From NCBI RefSeq assembly GCF_000011645.1, contig NC_006270.3, positions 1,113,501-1,177,500 on the forward strand: DNA of 64,000 nt, given 5' to 3'. The stretch comes from Bacillus licheniformis DSM 13 = ATCC 14580 (GTDB lineage Bacteria > Bacillota > Bacilli > Bacillales > Bacillaceae). The notes under the pieces were generated by a model. That model was not told the origin of the DNA, did no database searches, and saw only the letters and a program-made list of their open reading frames with translations. Positions 54,101 through 62,310 of the stretch are shown in pieces (positions within the stretch are counted from its first letter, which is position 1; every line of letters starts with the position of its first letter). A program made the position numbers and the translations under genes.

Positions 54101-54795
54101 ATCCATACAAGGACGCCGCCAAAGTCAGAACAAAACAATCTGTCTCAGAAATGAAACGGCAGAAGGAATACGAGGATGAATACGGCGACCGCTCGCTTAT
54201 TCGTCCATCACAGGAGGCTCTCCTGTTTAAACGGCCGTCCTTTATGATGGCAAAAGGCCTGACCGCAGCCGAACGGGGGACGGCGATGCACACCGTCATG
54301 CAGCATATTCCGCTGACCCGTACGCCTGAAAAGAATGAGCTCAGCCGCCTTCTAGACAGGCTTGTTGAGAAAGAGCTGTTAACAGAAGACCAGCGGGCAG
54401 CGATTGAAGAAGACGACATTCTTGCATTCTTTGATACGGAAATCGGACAAAAGCTTTTCGGCGCCCGCCGCGTCGAACGGGAGGTTCCCTTTAACATGAC
54501 GCTGTCCGCTAAAGAGGTTTATCCGGATCTTGAGTCAGCCGATGAACCTGTTTTGATACAGGGAATTATCGACTGCCTATTCGAGACGGAGGACGGTTTT
54601 TACCTTCTAGATTACAAAACCGACCGGATACACGGAAAGTACCGGAACGGCTTCGAAGGGGCCGAGCCGATTTTAAGAAAACGTTACGAAACACAAATTC
54701 AGCTTTACGCACGAGCCGTTGAAACGATGATTAAAATGCCGCTCAAAGGGCGCGCGCTGTACTTTTTTGACGGAGGACACGTGCTCTTATTTTAA
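51103..54795 (+). CDS. addA: ATP-dependent helicase/nuclease subunit AddA
   Basis: 1230 residues. UvrD-type superfamily 1 helicase: Walker A VAAAAGSGKTAVLVER near residue 27, Walker B VDEYQDTN near 408, VGDVKQSIYRFR, MTIHSSKGLEFPVV near 790 and VALTRAKEKLYL near 870. A C-terminal RecB-like nuclease carries LLDYKTDRIHGK near 1170. With AddB it processes broken ends. The ATG at 51103 has AAGGAGG nine bases upstream, better than the ATG at 51094, which directly follows it. Confidence 0.97.
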   Translation: MEISKPKGSTWTDDQWKAIVSSGRDILVAAAAGSGKTAVLVERIIRKITDQERPVDVDRLLVVTFTNASAAEMKHRIGEALEKELAENPGSLHLRRQLALLNKASISTLHSFCLQVIRKYYYLIDVDPAFRIADQTEGELLGDEVLDELFEEEYKKGNPAFFELVDRYTTDRHDLDLQHLVKRVYEFSRSHPDPEGWLHSLAELYDAASDTKVEALPFYSYIKEDIALVLEGMRQKLTRALDLTKQPGGPAPRAENFLDDLAQIDRLIQQQDDFSALHELVPTVSFQRLKPCKGDEYDPRLVDEAADLRNSAKKQLEKLKSDYFSRTPEQHLESLREMKPVIQTLVQLVLEYGRRFAEAKKEKAIVDFSDLEHDCLAILSVKNPAGEAVPSEAAKFYRHQFHEVLVDEYQDTNLVQEAILKLVAKEEHEGNLFMVGDVKQSIYRFRLAEPLLFLSKYKRFTDDGSGSGQKIDLNKNFRSRSDILDSTNFLFKQLMGEKVGEVEYDEQAELKLGASYPPNEATKTELLLIETPSGAPGEEAEELEAVQLEARAMAGQIRRLITEKFQVYDAKAKASRNIQYRDIVVLLRSMPWAPQIMDEFKQQGIPVYANLSTGYFEATEVSVTLSLLKIIDNAYQDIPLASVLRSPVVGLDENELSLIRIKDKKAPFYEAMKAYLAAADGDERLSEKLRRFDGLLKKWRAYAKNHSVAELIWEIYRDTKYLDYVGGMPGGKQRQANLRALYDRARSYEATSFRGLFRFLRFIERMQERGDDLGTARALSEQEDVVRLMTIHSSKGLEFPVVFTAGLGRNFNMMDLNKSYLLDKELGFGTKFIHPKWRISYPTLPLIAMKKKLRRELLSEELRVLYVALTRAKEKLYLVGTAKDKEKLLADWRTQAAGSEWLLPDYERFQAKSYLDFIGPALMRHRDMDESGAPPVIDEIREHPARFQVSWLSAADLQAEAVDQAGEERHDRLVQIQMGHAIEGAFEYEQQVRERLAWSYPYKDAAKVRTKQSVSEMKRQKEYEDEYGDRSLIRPSQEALLFKRPSFMMAKGLTAAERGTAMHTVMQHIPLTRTPEKNELSRLLDRLVEKELLTEDQRAAIEEDDILAFFDTEIGQKLFGARRVEREVPFNMTLSAKEVYPDLESADEPVLIQGIIDCLFETEDGFYLLDYKTDRIHGKYRNGFEGAEPILRKRYETQIQLYARAVETMIKMPLKGRALYFFDGGHVLLF

Positions 54796-54859
54796 TATGA
54801 AGCAGCTTCCCCCTGACGATTTCGGGGGGAGCTTTAATGAAAAGAGAGGTGAGGCGCAC

Positions 54860-56041
54860 ATGCGAATTTTACATACAGCGGACTGGCATTTGGGAAAAAC
54901 GCTTGAAGGGAGAAGCCGACTGAAAGAACAGGAGGATTTTCTTGAAGAGCTCGCAAGGATCGTAAAAGATGAAAAGATCGACGCTGTTATCATGGCCGGA
55001 GACGCTTTTGACACAGTGAACCCGCCTGCACTGGCTGAACAGCTTTTTTATGAAAGCCTCTCAGCCTTGTCTGACAAAGGAAACCGTCCGGTCGTCGTGA
55101 TTGCCGGCAATCATGACAATCCGGACCGCCTTTCCGCGGCCTCTCCGTTAACGACAGACCACGGCATCCACTTGATCGGGTACCCGAGGACTGCGCCGGT
55201 TGACATAGAAGTCGCTTCTAGTGGGGAGATCTTGTCAGTCGCGGCGCTCGCCTATCCTTCCGAGTCCAGACTGAATGAAGTGCTGTCGGAGACATTTGAT
55301 GAAAAGCTGCTGCGCGACCAGTATGATGAGAAAATCAAGCAGACCTTTCAGCGTATGTGCAGCAAGGCGAGAAAGGACGCGGTGCAGATTGCGGCAAGCC
55401 ATATCTATGTGGCCGGCGGCAGCCAGACGGATTCCGAGCGGCCGATCGAAGTCGGAGGCGCATATACGGTCGCTGCGGAAAGCCTGCCGGAAAACGCCGC
55501 ATATGTGGCGCTCGGGCATCTTCATCGCCCGCAGACGATCAAAAGGGCCCGCACGCTTGCCAGATATTCAGGCTCACCGCTTGCCTACAGCTTTTCCGAA
55601 GCGGGATACGCAAAATCAGTCACCATTGTCGAAGCCGCACCCGGTCAAACGGCATCATGGGAAGAGGTCCATTTGACGAGTGGAAAACCGCTCGTCAAAT
55701 GGAAGGCGGAAAAAGGGATGTCCCAAGTGTACAGCTGGCTGGAGGAAGAGCGGGATAAAAACGCGTGGATCGATCTTGAAATCCATCTGACAGACCAGCT
55801 GTCGATTGAAGAGATTCACCGATTGAGAAAAGCGCGTCAAGGCATCATCCATATACGTCCGGTTTTTGAGGAAGCCGCATCGGCTGAAGAGAAGTCCCGG
55901 TCCAGAAACGTTCCGATTGAAGAACGGTTTAAAGCGTTTTATGAAAGACAAACCGGCGGAGCGGTTCCCGATGAGGAAACCGTCAAGCTGTTTCTGGAAC
56001 TCGCCTCAGGATCGGAACAGGAAGAGGGGGATGAAACATGA
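54860..56041 (+). CDS. sbcD: DNA repair exonuclease SbcD
   Basis: 393 residues, Mre11-type calcineurin-like phosphoesterase: HTADWHLGK, AGDAFDTVNPP, VVIAGNHDNPDRL, ASHIYVAGG and ALGHLHRPQ provide the metal ligands. With SbcC it opens DNA hairpins and trims protein-blocked ends. The ATG at 54860 begins the MRILHTADWH start of the family; earlier in-frame codons are rejected. It overlaps sbcC by four bases. Confidence 0.95.
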   Translation: MRILHTADWHLGKTLEGRSRLKEQEDFLEELARIVKDEKIDAVIMAGDAFDTVNPPALAEQLFYESLSALSDKGNRPVVVIAGNHDNPDRLSAASPLTTDHGIHLIGYPRTAPVDIEVASSGEILSVAALAYPSESRLNEVLSETFDEKLLRDQYDEKIKQTFQRMCSKARKDAVQIAASHIYVAGGSQTDSERPIEVGGAYTVAAESLPENAAYVALGHLHRPQTIKRARTLARYSGSPLAYSFSEAGYAKSVTIVEAAPGQTASWEEVHLTSGKPLVKWKAEKGMSQVYSWLEEERDKNAWIDLEIHLTDQLSIEEIHRLRKARQGIIHIRPVFEEAASAEEKSRSRNVPIEERFKAFYERQTGGAVPDEETVKLFLELASGSEQEEGDET

Positions 56042-59000
56042 AGCCGATTTCTCTGTCTATTAAGGGCCTGCACAGTTTCAGGCAGGAGCAGGTGATCGAT
56101 TTTGAGCGCCTGTGCGATGCCGGTGTATTCGGCATCTTCGGGCCGACCGGAAGCGGCAAGTCGTCGATTCTTGATGCGATGACTCTTGCTTTGTACGGGA
56201 AAGTGGAGCGGGCCGCCAATAATACGCACGGCATTTTGAACCATGCCGAAGATGAGCTTGCCGTATCGTTTACGTTTAAGCTGCAGACAGGCCATGAGAC
56301 GGCTTATAAAGTGGAACGGGTCTTTAAGCGGACAGACGCCGTCAAGGTCAAAACGTCGATATGCCGCTTTATTGAAATGAAAGAGGAACAAATCGTCCTG
56401 GCCGATAAAGCGAATGAAGTAAACCGAAAAATCGAAGAGCTGCTGGGCTTGACGATCGACGATTTTACAAGGGCAGTCGTCCTGCCGCAAGGAAAATTCG
56501 CCGAATTTCTTTCCTTGAAAGGAGCGGAGCGAAGGCAGATGCTTCAGCGCCTGTTCAACCTTGAACAATACGGGGACAGGCTCGTCAAAAAACTAAAGAA
56601 ACAGGCGCAAACAGCTCAGTCCAGAAAAAACGAGATGCTTGCCGAGCAGGCTGGATTGGGCGATGCGGGGGAAGAGGCGCTGAAGCTGGCGGAACAGCAT
56701 CTCGAAGAAGCCGAAACCCTTTTGCAAAGCAAGAGGCGCGAACGAGATGCGGAAGCGCAGCGCTTTGCGGAGTACCAGGAAATTTGGAATCTGCAGCAAG
56801 AAAAAGAAAGCTATCTAAAAAAAGAGGCGGAGCTTTTAAAGAAAAAGGAACAGATCCGGGAAAAAGAAAGCCGCCTGCATCTCGCTGAAACGGCAAATAC
56901 GCTCAAGCCTTATGCAGACGCCTTTCTGGCAGCGCGGGAAGATGCCGAGCGCGCACTTCGGGAAGAAAAACAAGCGCGGGAACAATTAGAACAATACGAA
57001 GAGCTTCATAAAAAAACAGAGTGCGAGTACGAGAATTTCAGGCGTCATAAAAATGAAAAAGAACCGGAGCTTCTCAAGCAAGAAGAACAGCTCACCGCTT
57101 TGAAGGAAATTGAAAACAAGCGGCTTGCCGCACAGGCAGAAGCTGAGAAAAAGCAGCGGGAACAGCGCTTGAAAGAAGAGGAAATCAAGCATGCGGCAGA
57201 CGAACTGGCCAAGGTGAAAAGCCTGCTTGAACGCGGGACAGCCAAGCAAAATCAGCTGAAAGCGGAGCTGAAATCTGTCCAGGTATCCAGCGAAGAGCGC
57301 AAAAACTGCCGGAAGGCCAATCAGCTTGCTTTTCACATTCAGCAGCTTAACAGCGATGCCGCTTTAGAAAAAAAACGGCTCGATCAGCAGGAGGCGCTGA
57401 TCAAAGAGCTCCGGCAAGAACAGCAAGCGGTGGATCAGAAGGTGAAGGATGAAACCGAACGCATCCAGGCATTGTTTGCCGCTGTCGAACGAGCGTATGC
57501 GCTCGTTTGCGAAACGGACAGATCGCTCTCTGAGACCGTCCGTCTCGCGACTCAAAAGAAAGAAGAGATTGTCGCAAAACGGAAACAGGCAAACCGTGAT
57601 CAGCTGGCAATCGAACTGGCAAAGCAGCTCAAAGAGGGTGAGCCTTGTCCGGTCTGCGGGTCTGTACATCATGAAATGCCCGCGGGTGTCGGTACGGAAA
57701 GCCCGTCCTTTAAAGAGACGGAATCCGAACTGGAGAAAACGGAAGCCATCATCGCAGAAGCCGGCGCGCTGGCTCAGGAGTTTCTCTCAGCCAAAGTGGC
57801 GCTCGAACAGCAGTCCGGCCACCTGATGAGCGAATGCCCGTTTTTAGTCAAAAGCAAACACGAACTGCCTGAAACTGCTGCATCGCTAGAAGAAGGCACC
57901 ATTCCCGAACGGTTCAGCCGCATCAGCTTTGAATGGAAAGGAATCAGACAGGATCTCGCCGAGACAAAAAGCCGGATGTCAAAGCTCCTTCACACATATA
58001 AAGAGCTCTGCAAAAAACGCGACCAAATCAGCGAACGCCTCAGCCATGAAGAAAAAGAGCAAAACAGGCTTCAAAACCGCGTCCGCGAATTGAATGACGA
58101 GTTAAATGAACGCCAAAAAAGCTTCGGCGAACAATTCGGCGGCCTCTCTTATGAACAGGCTGAAAAATGGCAAAAAACGATTGAAGAAAAAGATCTGGCC
58201 GCAGAGGAATTCGAAAAGCGAATCGAAACGAGCGTCGAATTTCTCACGGAACATGAACAGCAAAAAGAGAAGCTCACCGAGCGCTTGTTTGCGCTTGATA
58301 AAGAAAAGCTTGACCTTCATTATGCGGTCGAAAGCCTCAAAAAAGACATAAACGATTATCAAAAAGAGCTGACGGGCTATCCCGATACAGCTGCGATCGA
58401 CGAAAAGCTTCAAGACGTGAAAACGCAGTTGGCCAAGCTGCATGAGCAGGAACAGACGCTTTACGGACGGCTCAAGGAGACCGAATCCGAAGTCAGCCGT
58501 TTAAGAGGACAGACTAAAGGGTGTGAGCTCGCTTTGCGCGAAGCGGAAGCAAGGCTTGCGAAAGCGGCGGACATCTGGCAGGAAAAAGCCGGAGGCACAC
58601 CGTTCGAAAAGGCCTCTGAAGTGAAAGCGAGCATTTTGGACCGCGATGAGCTTTCCCGGCTGAAAGAAGACATTCAACTGTATTGGGATCACACAAAGCA
58701 GTGCGAGTCCAATATCAAGCGAATTACGGAAAAGCTTGACGGCAGATCTGTTTCTGAAGAGAATTGGGAAAAAGCCGCAGTCACGAAGGACCAGGCGGAG
58801 GAGGCATTCAGCAAAGCTCTAGAGGAAAGGGGAGCGGCCGGCAAAGCTCTCGCCGTCATCCGCGAGAACCATAAAAGGTTTAAGGAGCTTGAAACATCGT
58901 TGGCTGAATGGCAGACATACATCGACCGCCTTGATAAGCTCCAAGCCGTCTTTAAAGGAAACAGCTTTGTTGAATACTTGGCAGAAGAGCAGCTTGAAAG

Positions 59001-59430
59001 CGTCACAAGAGACGCATCTGCAAGACTCGGAGAACTGACAAGGCAGCGGTATGCAATTGAAGTCGACTCAGAAGGCGGCTTTGTGATGAGGGACGATGCC
59101 AACGGCGGAGTCAAGCGCCCTGTTACGAGTCTGTCAGGCGGGGAGACATTTCTGACTTCGCTTGCGCTGGCGCTTGCACTCTCGGCGCAGATTCAGCTTC
59201 GCGGAGAGTATCCGCTCCAATTCTTCTTTTTGGACGAAGGATTTGGCACGCTGGATCAGGATTTGCTGGATACGGTCGTGACTGCGTTGGAGAAGCTTCA
59301 GTCTGACAATCTGTCGGTCGGTGTGATCAGCCATGTTCAGGAACTTCGGGCAAGGCTGCCGAAAAAGCTGATTGTGCATCCGGCTGAACCAAGCGGCAAA
59401 GGTACAGCCGTATCGCTTGAAATGATTTAA
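56038..59430 (+). CDS. sbcC: DNA repair ATPase SbcC
   Basis: 1130 residues. Rad50/SMC layout: Walker A FGPTGSGKSSILDAM near residue 35, long coiled coils (about 180-560 and 590-1000) with a central zinc hook CPVCGS near 538, then the signature VTSLSGGETFLTSLALALAL and Walker B FFFLDEGFGTLD near 1060. ATP-driven partner of SbcD. Start overlaps the sbcD stop (ATGA). It closes the add-sbc group before a bidirectional terminator. Known as yirY in older B. subtilis naming. Confidence 0.96.
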   Translation: MKPISLSIKGLHSFRQEQVIDFERLCDAGVFGIFGPTGSGKSSILDAMTLALYGKVERAANNTHGILNHAEDELAVSFTFKLQTGHETAYKVERVFKRTDAVKVKTSICRFIEMKEEQIVLADKANEVNRKIEELLGLTIDDFTRAVVLPQGKFAEFLSLKGAERRQMLQRLFNLEQYGDRLVKKLKKQAQTAQSRKNEMLAEQAGLGDAGEEALKLAEQHLEEAETLLQSKRRERDAEAQRFAEYQEIWNLQQEKESYLKKEAELLKKKEQIREKESRLHLAETANTLKPYADAFLAAREDAERALREEKQAREQLEQYEELHKKTECEYENFRRHKNEKEPELLKQEEQLTALKEIENKRLAAQAEAEKKQREQRLKEEEIKHAADELAKVKSLLERGTAKQNQLKAELKSVQVSSEERKNCRKANQLAFHIQQLNSDAALEKKRLDQQEALIKELRQEQQAVDQKVKDETERIQALFAAVERAYALVCETDRSLSETVRLATQKKEEIVAKRKQANRDQLAIELAKQLKEGEPCPVCGSVHHEMPAGVGTESPSFKETESELEKTEAIIAEAGALAQEFLSAKVALEQQSGHLMSECPFLVKSKHELPETAASLEEGTIPERFSRISFEWKGIRQDLAETKSRMSKLLHTYKELCKKRDQISERLSHEEKEQNRLQNRVRELNDELNERQKSFGEQFGGLSYEQAEKWQKTIEEKDLAAEEFEKRIETSVEFLTEHEQQKEKLTERLFALDKEKLDLHYAVESLKKDINDYQKELTGYPDTAAIDEKLQDVKTQLAKLHEQEQTLYGRLKETESEVSRLRGQTKGCELALREAEARLAKAADIWQEKAGGTPFEKASEVKASILDRDELSRLKEDIQLYWDHTKQCESNIKRITEKLDGRSVSEENWEKAAVTKDQAEEAFSKALEERGAAGKALAVIRENHKRFKELETSLAEWQTYIDRLDKLQAVFKGNSFVEYLAEEQLESVTRDASARLGELTRQRYAIEVDSEGGFVMRDDANGGVKRPVTSLSGGETFLTSLALALALSAQIQLRGEYPLQFFFLDEGFGTLDQDLLDTVVTALEKLQSDNLSVGVISHVQELRARLPKKLIVHPAEPSGKGTAVSLEMI

Positions 59431-59442
59431 TCTTATAACCAA

Positions 59443-59475
59443 AAAGCAGCCTGCTTCTAAGGAAGAGGCTGCTTT
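59443..59475. terminator. Bidirectional terminator between sbcC and gerPF
   Basis: AAAGCAGCCT / AGGCTGCTTT perfect 10-bp arms between the two convergent operons. Confidence 0.88.
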
Positions 59476-59692
59476 ATGCATTTCCGACAACATTCTGGTC
59501 GCTTACATCCGGGTCTATATAATTTGTCGCGTTTATACCATTATTGACGATAAGGAAATCTCCAGTGTTACCAGCACCAGAACCGAGCGCAGACTTTGAA
59601 GTGCTTTTTGGAGATAGATAAAAAGAATCGCCGAAATTCACTACTCCTCCTGAGATTTCATTGATTTTAATGGGTCCGACAATGGCTGGCAT
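59474..59692 (-). CDS. gerPF: Spore germination protein GerPF
   Basis: 72 residues: MPAIVGPIKINEISGGVVNF, then a SGAGNTGDF box and an Asn/Asp-rich end. Homologous to GerPA by eye. It is a small coat-layer protein that helps germinants pass the spore coat. The ATG at 59690-59692 is the family start; a longer frame upstream is read-through. Last gene of gerP. Confidence 0.92.
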   Translation of the reverse strand: MPAIVGPIKINEISGGVVNFGDSFYLSPKSTSKSALGSGAGNTGDFLIVNNGINATNYIDPDVSDQNVVGNA

Positions 59693-59747
59693 GATTGATC
59701 GACATCCTTTGTAGAAGTCTCTGAACCAGTATATGTCGGCCGGGCTG

Positions 59748-60134
59748 CTATTGTGAGTTCCTTGCGGGAGGAAGCTTTCTGATATGTTTGACTCTCGAGT
59801 CGGCATTGATGCGGCGCGTTGAGCCGACCTGAGCAACGGAGGATGATGATACACCGTTGATTTTAATCGCCCTTACACGGATGAAGGGGATCTCATGGAA
59901 AAAAGCCGAGCATACGCCGGTTTCTGGGAGAAGTTGCGGGATCGGCTGCCTGAAAAGCTGAAAATCATCCTGTTTAAATGACCCTTCATTTCCGTAAAAA
60001 AGAGAAAGGTATCTTTGAACGGCGAGAACTTTTGACTTGAGAAACTGCTCTTCCGTGTCTCCGATTTGCAGCGTGCTGCTTATTCCGACAGAGTGTACTT
60101 TTAAAAACTTCACTTTGGACGTTCTGAGAATCAT
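59748..60134 (-). CDS. gerPE: Spore germination protein GerPE
   Basis: 128 residues, with the family element VGISSTLQIGDTEEQFLKSK and a later KINGVSSSSVAQVGS. Part of the GerP group needed for permeability of the coat to nutrients. The ATG overlaps the gerPD stop (ATGA). Confidence 0.9.
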   Translation of the reverse strand: MILRTSKVKFLKVHSVGISSTLQIGDTEEQFLKSKVLAVQRYLSLFYGNEGSFKQDDFQLFRQPIPQLLPETGVCSAFFHEIPFIRVRAIKINGVSSSSVAQVGSTRRINADSRVKHIRKLPPARNSQ

Positions 60135-60310
60135 GATTCCGGCGCCAGCGGGACAAACGGCCCGACAATGAGAGATTCAGGCGGTGTATCAAAAATCGAT
60201 GACAGAGAAATGCAATCCGTATCACCGACCAGAAAAACAGAAGAAGTGGACACACCGGTGATCACAATATTGCCTACATCAAAACAGCGGTTCACAACGG
60301 TAAAATTCAT
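60131..60310 (-). CDS. gerPD: Spore germination protein GerPD
   Basis: 59 residues: starts MNFTVVNRCFDVGNIVITGV and ends VGPFVPLAPES, matching GerPD in length and sequence. The start overlaps gerPC by four bases and the stop overlaps gerPE by four bases, so translation is coupled on both sides. Confidence 0.92.
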   Translation of the reverse strand: MNFTVVNRCFDVGNIVITGVSTSSVFLVGDTDCISLSSIFDTPPESLIVGPFVPLAPES

Positions 60311-60912
60311 TCGTTTTCATTTCCTTTCATTTCGTCAGGTATTGATTTGAGAAAGTGCTCGATTGCCCGTGCGATATCTCGTTTGACATAGTCGGCCAGC
60401 CGTTCTGCATGCTCGCGGGGCTGGATGTTTCCGTCAGGCTTTACATGTTTGACGTAGTAGCGGATACGGCTGTCGATTTGCTTTCTGATGTCTTCGATAA
60501 TGTGGTGGCGGTTTGTATCGTCCAGTTTGCTGTCATACCGGTCTTCAAGCTGTTCCAGCAAACGAGGGGTCTCTTCGTTTAAATAGGCATCGACAAGCTG
60601 TCTCGTTTGCTGCATCAGCTGGCTGTCAAGCTCCTGCTGAAGCATTCCGATACCCGGCGGCTGTTGGCTGATTTCAAAGTTTTCGACATTATCCGGGTCC
60701 GCAGGATTGAGTCCGATATTTAGCGTTCCGTCCAAGCGTTCAATTTTTAGTTGATCAAATTTGTATTCGATCCGGTCGATCCGGGTGCCGGGATTTTCTT
60801 TCAGCTGGTTCAACTCCGAATGCAATACGGCAATCTGACTTTCGAGCCTCTGGATTTGCGCAGCCTGCTGCTGCAAATACACATACCAGTTCTGTGGATT
60901 GCTTTGTTTCAT
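60307..60912 (-). CDS. gerPC: Spore germination protein GerPC
   Basis: 201 residues, the largest GerP protein, with an N-terminal coiled coil (about 8-45; YLQQQAAQIQRLESQIAVLH) and a charged helical C-terminus (HIIEDIRKQIDSRIRYYVKH). It is needed for germinant access in B. subtilis and B. cereus. Overlaps gerPD by four bases. Confidence 0.92.
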   Translation of the reverse strand: MKQSNPQNWYVYLQQQAAQIQRLESQIAVLHSELNQLKENPGTRIDRIEYKFDQLKIERLDGTLNIGLNPADPDNVENFEISQQPPGIGMLQQELDSQLMQQTRQLVDAYLNEETPRLLEQLEDRYDSKLDDTNRHHIIEDIRKQIDSRIRYYVKHVKPDGNIQPREHAERLADYVKRDIARAIEHFLKSIPDEMKGNENE

Positions 60913-60932
60913 GAGATTACACCCCCGTATAT

Positions 60933-61175
60933 CTATGGTACTGTAACAGAAGGAGCGTGAAGAGGAACGAGAGTCGGTTGAGTCCCATCTCCAAAAGCGT
61001 CGTCAAAGACTTCGCCGGTTACCGGAGGTGCGGGTTCTGTGTAGCTTCCGGTATTGTACAGGTTGGCAAGTGTTTTGATTGAACCGGCGCTTCCAATCTG
61101 CAATACGGAAGAGTTGCTGATTCCTTCAACTCTTAAATAATTGATTTGTATTGTTTGATTGATATAAAAGTTCAT
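60933..61175 (-). CDS. gerPB: Spore germination protein GerPB
   Basis: 80 residues: MNFYINQTIQINYLRVEGIS then NSSVLQIGSAGSI, which matches GerPB, and a Pro/Thr-rich tail. A small coat-layer protein of the gerP operon, 20 bases before gerPC. Confidence 0.92.
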   Translation of the reverse strand: MNFYINQTIQINYLRVEGISNSSVLQIGSAGSIKTLANLYNTGSYTEPAPPVTGEVFDDAFGDGTQPTLVPLHAPSVTVP

Positions 61176-61186
61176 GCCTTCACTCC

Positions 61187-61408
61187 CTACAGGTTGCCTG
61201 CGACCGGCTGATCGATTACATCGTTGTCATATGTGTTGGTGATGCTGTTCTGGTTGTATACTCTGAGTCCGTCTCCGGTATTGAAGCTGCCGGCACCCGC
61301 AAATGTTTTAACTTCTGCATAAGGAGAAATCGTGATGCAGTCTCCGACATGAACAACGCCGCTCGTACCGACGGCATTTACTTTAAAAGCTCCGACAATA
61401 GCTGGCAT
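61187..61408 (-). CDS. gerPA: Spore germination protein GerPA
   Basis: 73 residues: MPAIVGAFKVNAVGTSGVVH and the same GAGSFNTGD box as GerPF, showing the two are paralogues. First gene of the six-gene operon. The upstream region carries a SigK-type promoter, in line with late mother-cell expression of gerP in B. subtilis. Confidence 0.93.
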   Translation of the reverse strand: MPAIVGAFKVNAVGTSGVVHVGDCITISPYAEVKTFAGAGSFNTGDGLRVYNQNSITNTYDNDVIDQPVAGNL

Positions 61409-61458
61409 GATGGCACACCCTTTAATTGATCAAACATTTTTTTATGGGCTATACACCA

Positions 61459-61467
61459 TATCCTATG
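61459..61467 (-). promoter_or_regulatory. SigK-type -10 element for gerP
   Basis: On the minus strand CATAGGATA fits the SigK -10 consensus CATANNNTA exactly; CACA, a fit to the -35 mACm, lies 15 bases upstream. It is about 50 bases before gerPA. Confidence 0.65.
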
Positions 61468-61589
61468 TTGATTAGGCGCTTTTGTGATTAAAAATGAGGT
61501 TCTTCCGTGAGTGCAGATCACATACTGGTGAAACTAATAAGATGAGAAAACGTATGAAGAAGGAAAACGTGCGATAAGGGGAGAGACGT

Positions 61590-61883
61590 ATGTATTTTCA
61601 ATTGAATCCGATATCAATCGCTGCAGCCCTGCTGTTCTTTGCGGCCGCATATGCAGTCGGAATAAAAAAGCAAACCTGGATATTGCGGGGGTTTCGCCGG
61701 GAAAGGGTAAGGGATCAGGTTAAGCTGGCGAAAATCGCTGGGTATTTCTTTTTGAACAGCGGATTTTTGTTATTTTTAAATGGGGTTGTTTACATCCCGT
61801 ATCAAGAGTCTTTTACACCTTCAGCCATTCTTGCCTACGGTATTTGCACGATGATTTATGTTCAAAAAACAATGGCCGAATAG
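61590..61883 (+). CDS. Small membrane protein, DUF3784-like
   Basis: 97 residues with three hydrophobic segments (about 8-22, 50-70 and 75-92) and a basic loop (WILRGFRRERVRDQVKLAK). The pattern resembles DUF3784 proteins, but I am not certain. No reaction can be assigned. GGGGAGAGACGT precedes the ATG. It stands alone between gerPA and the Spo0E-like gene. Confidence 0.65.
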   Translation: MYFQLNPISIAAALLFFAAAYAVGIKKQTWILRGFRRERVRDQVKLAKIAGYFFLNSGFLLFLNGVVYIPYQESFTPSAILAYGICTMIYVQKTMAE

Positions 61884-61964
61884 CCCAAGCTGCGACCCGA
61901 AATCAACGGATGATGAAATGGAGGAGGAAGGAGGCCGGCATCAGGCGCAGCTTGCAGTCGGAGG

Positions 61965-62147
61965 TCATGACGTGTGGCGGCCTTTTCTTTCTTCCGCATG
62001 CACGCAGTTATCATCCTTTTGCATTCTTTGATTCAGCAAGTTGTCCAATTCCTGACTGCATCGAATGGCCTCTTTGGAGTTGATGCCGAACTTTTCGGCA
62101 GCTTCAAATAAGGCCAGTCTTTTTGCTTCAATTTTATTGTTCATCAT
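61965..62147 (-). CDS. yisI: Spo0E-family aspartyl-phosphate phosphatase, YisI-like
   Basis: 60 residues forming two helices, with the family signature near residue 35 (SQELDNLL). Spo0E, YisI and YnzD dephosphorylate Spo0A-P and so delay sporulation. YisI lies next to gerP in B. subtilis, as here. The start is one of two adjacent ATGs (62147 or 62144) after GGAG at 6-base spacing. Confidence 0.82.
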   Translation of the reverse strand: MMNNKIEAKRLALFEAAEKFGINSKEAIRCSQELDNLLNQRMQKDDNCVHAEERKGRHTS

Positions 62148-62310
62148 GGCAGTCTCCAACTTTCGATTTGTATTTTGAGTCGGTAATTTCAGGTATTCAG
62201 CGCATTGATGTCCTTGATATTGCTAGTATACCTTATTTTGTGTAAAAGGGATTTTTTTCGCCAATATGACAAAAAATGTGACATTTTTTTCGGAGGACAG
62301 CGACAGTCTA

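Noticed and set aside
62266..62290. AT-rich palindrome AAAAAATGT-G-ACATTTTTT as a terminator of the CotH-like gene
   Set aside because: The stem is almost all A-T pairs and lies 20 bases past the gene; it may be chance.
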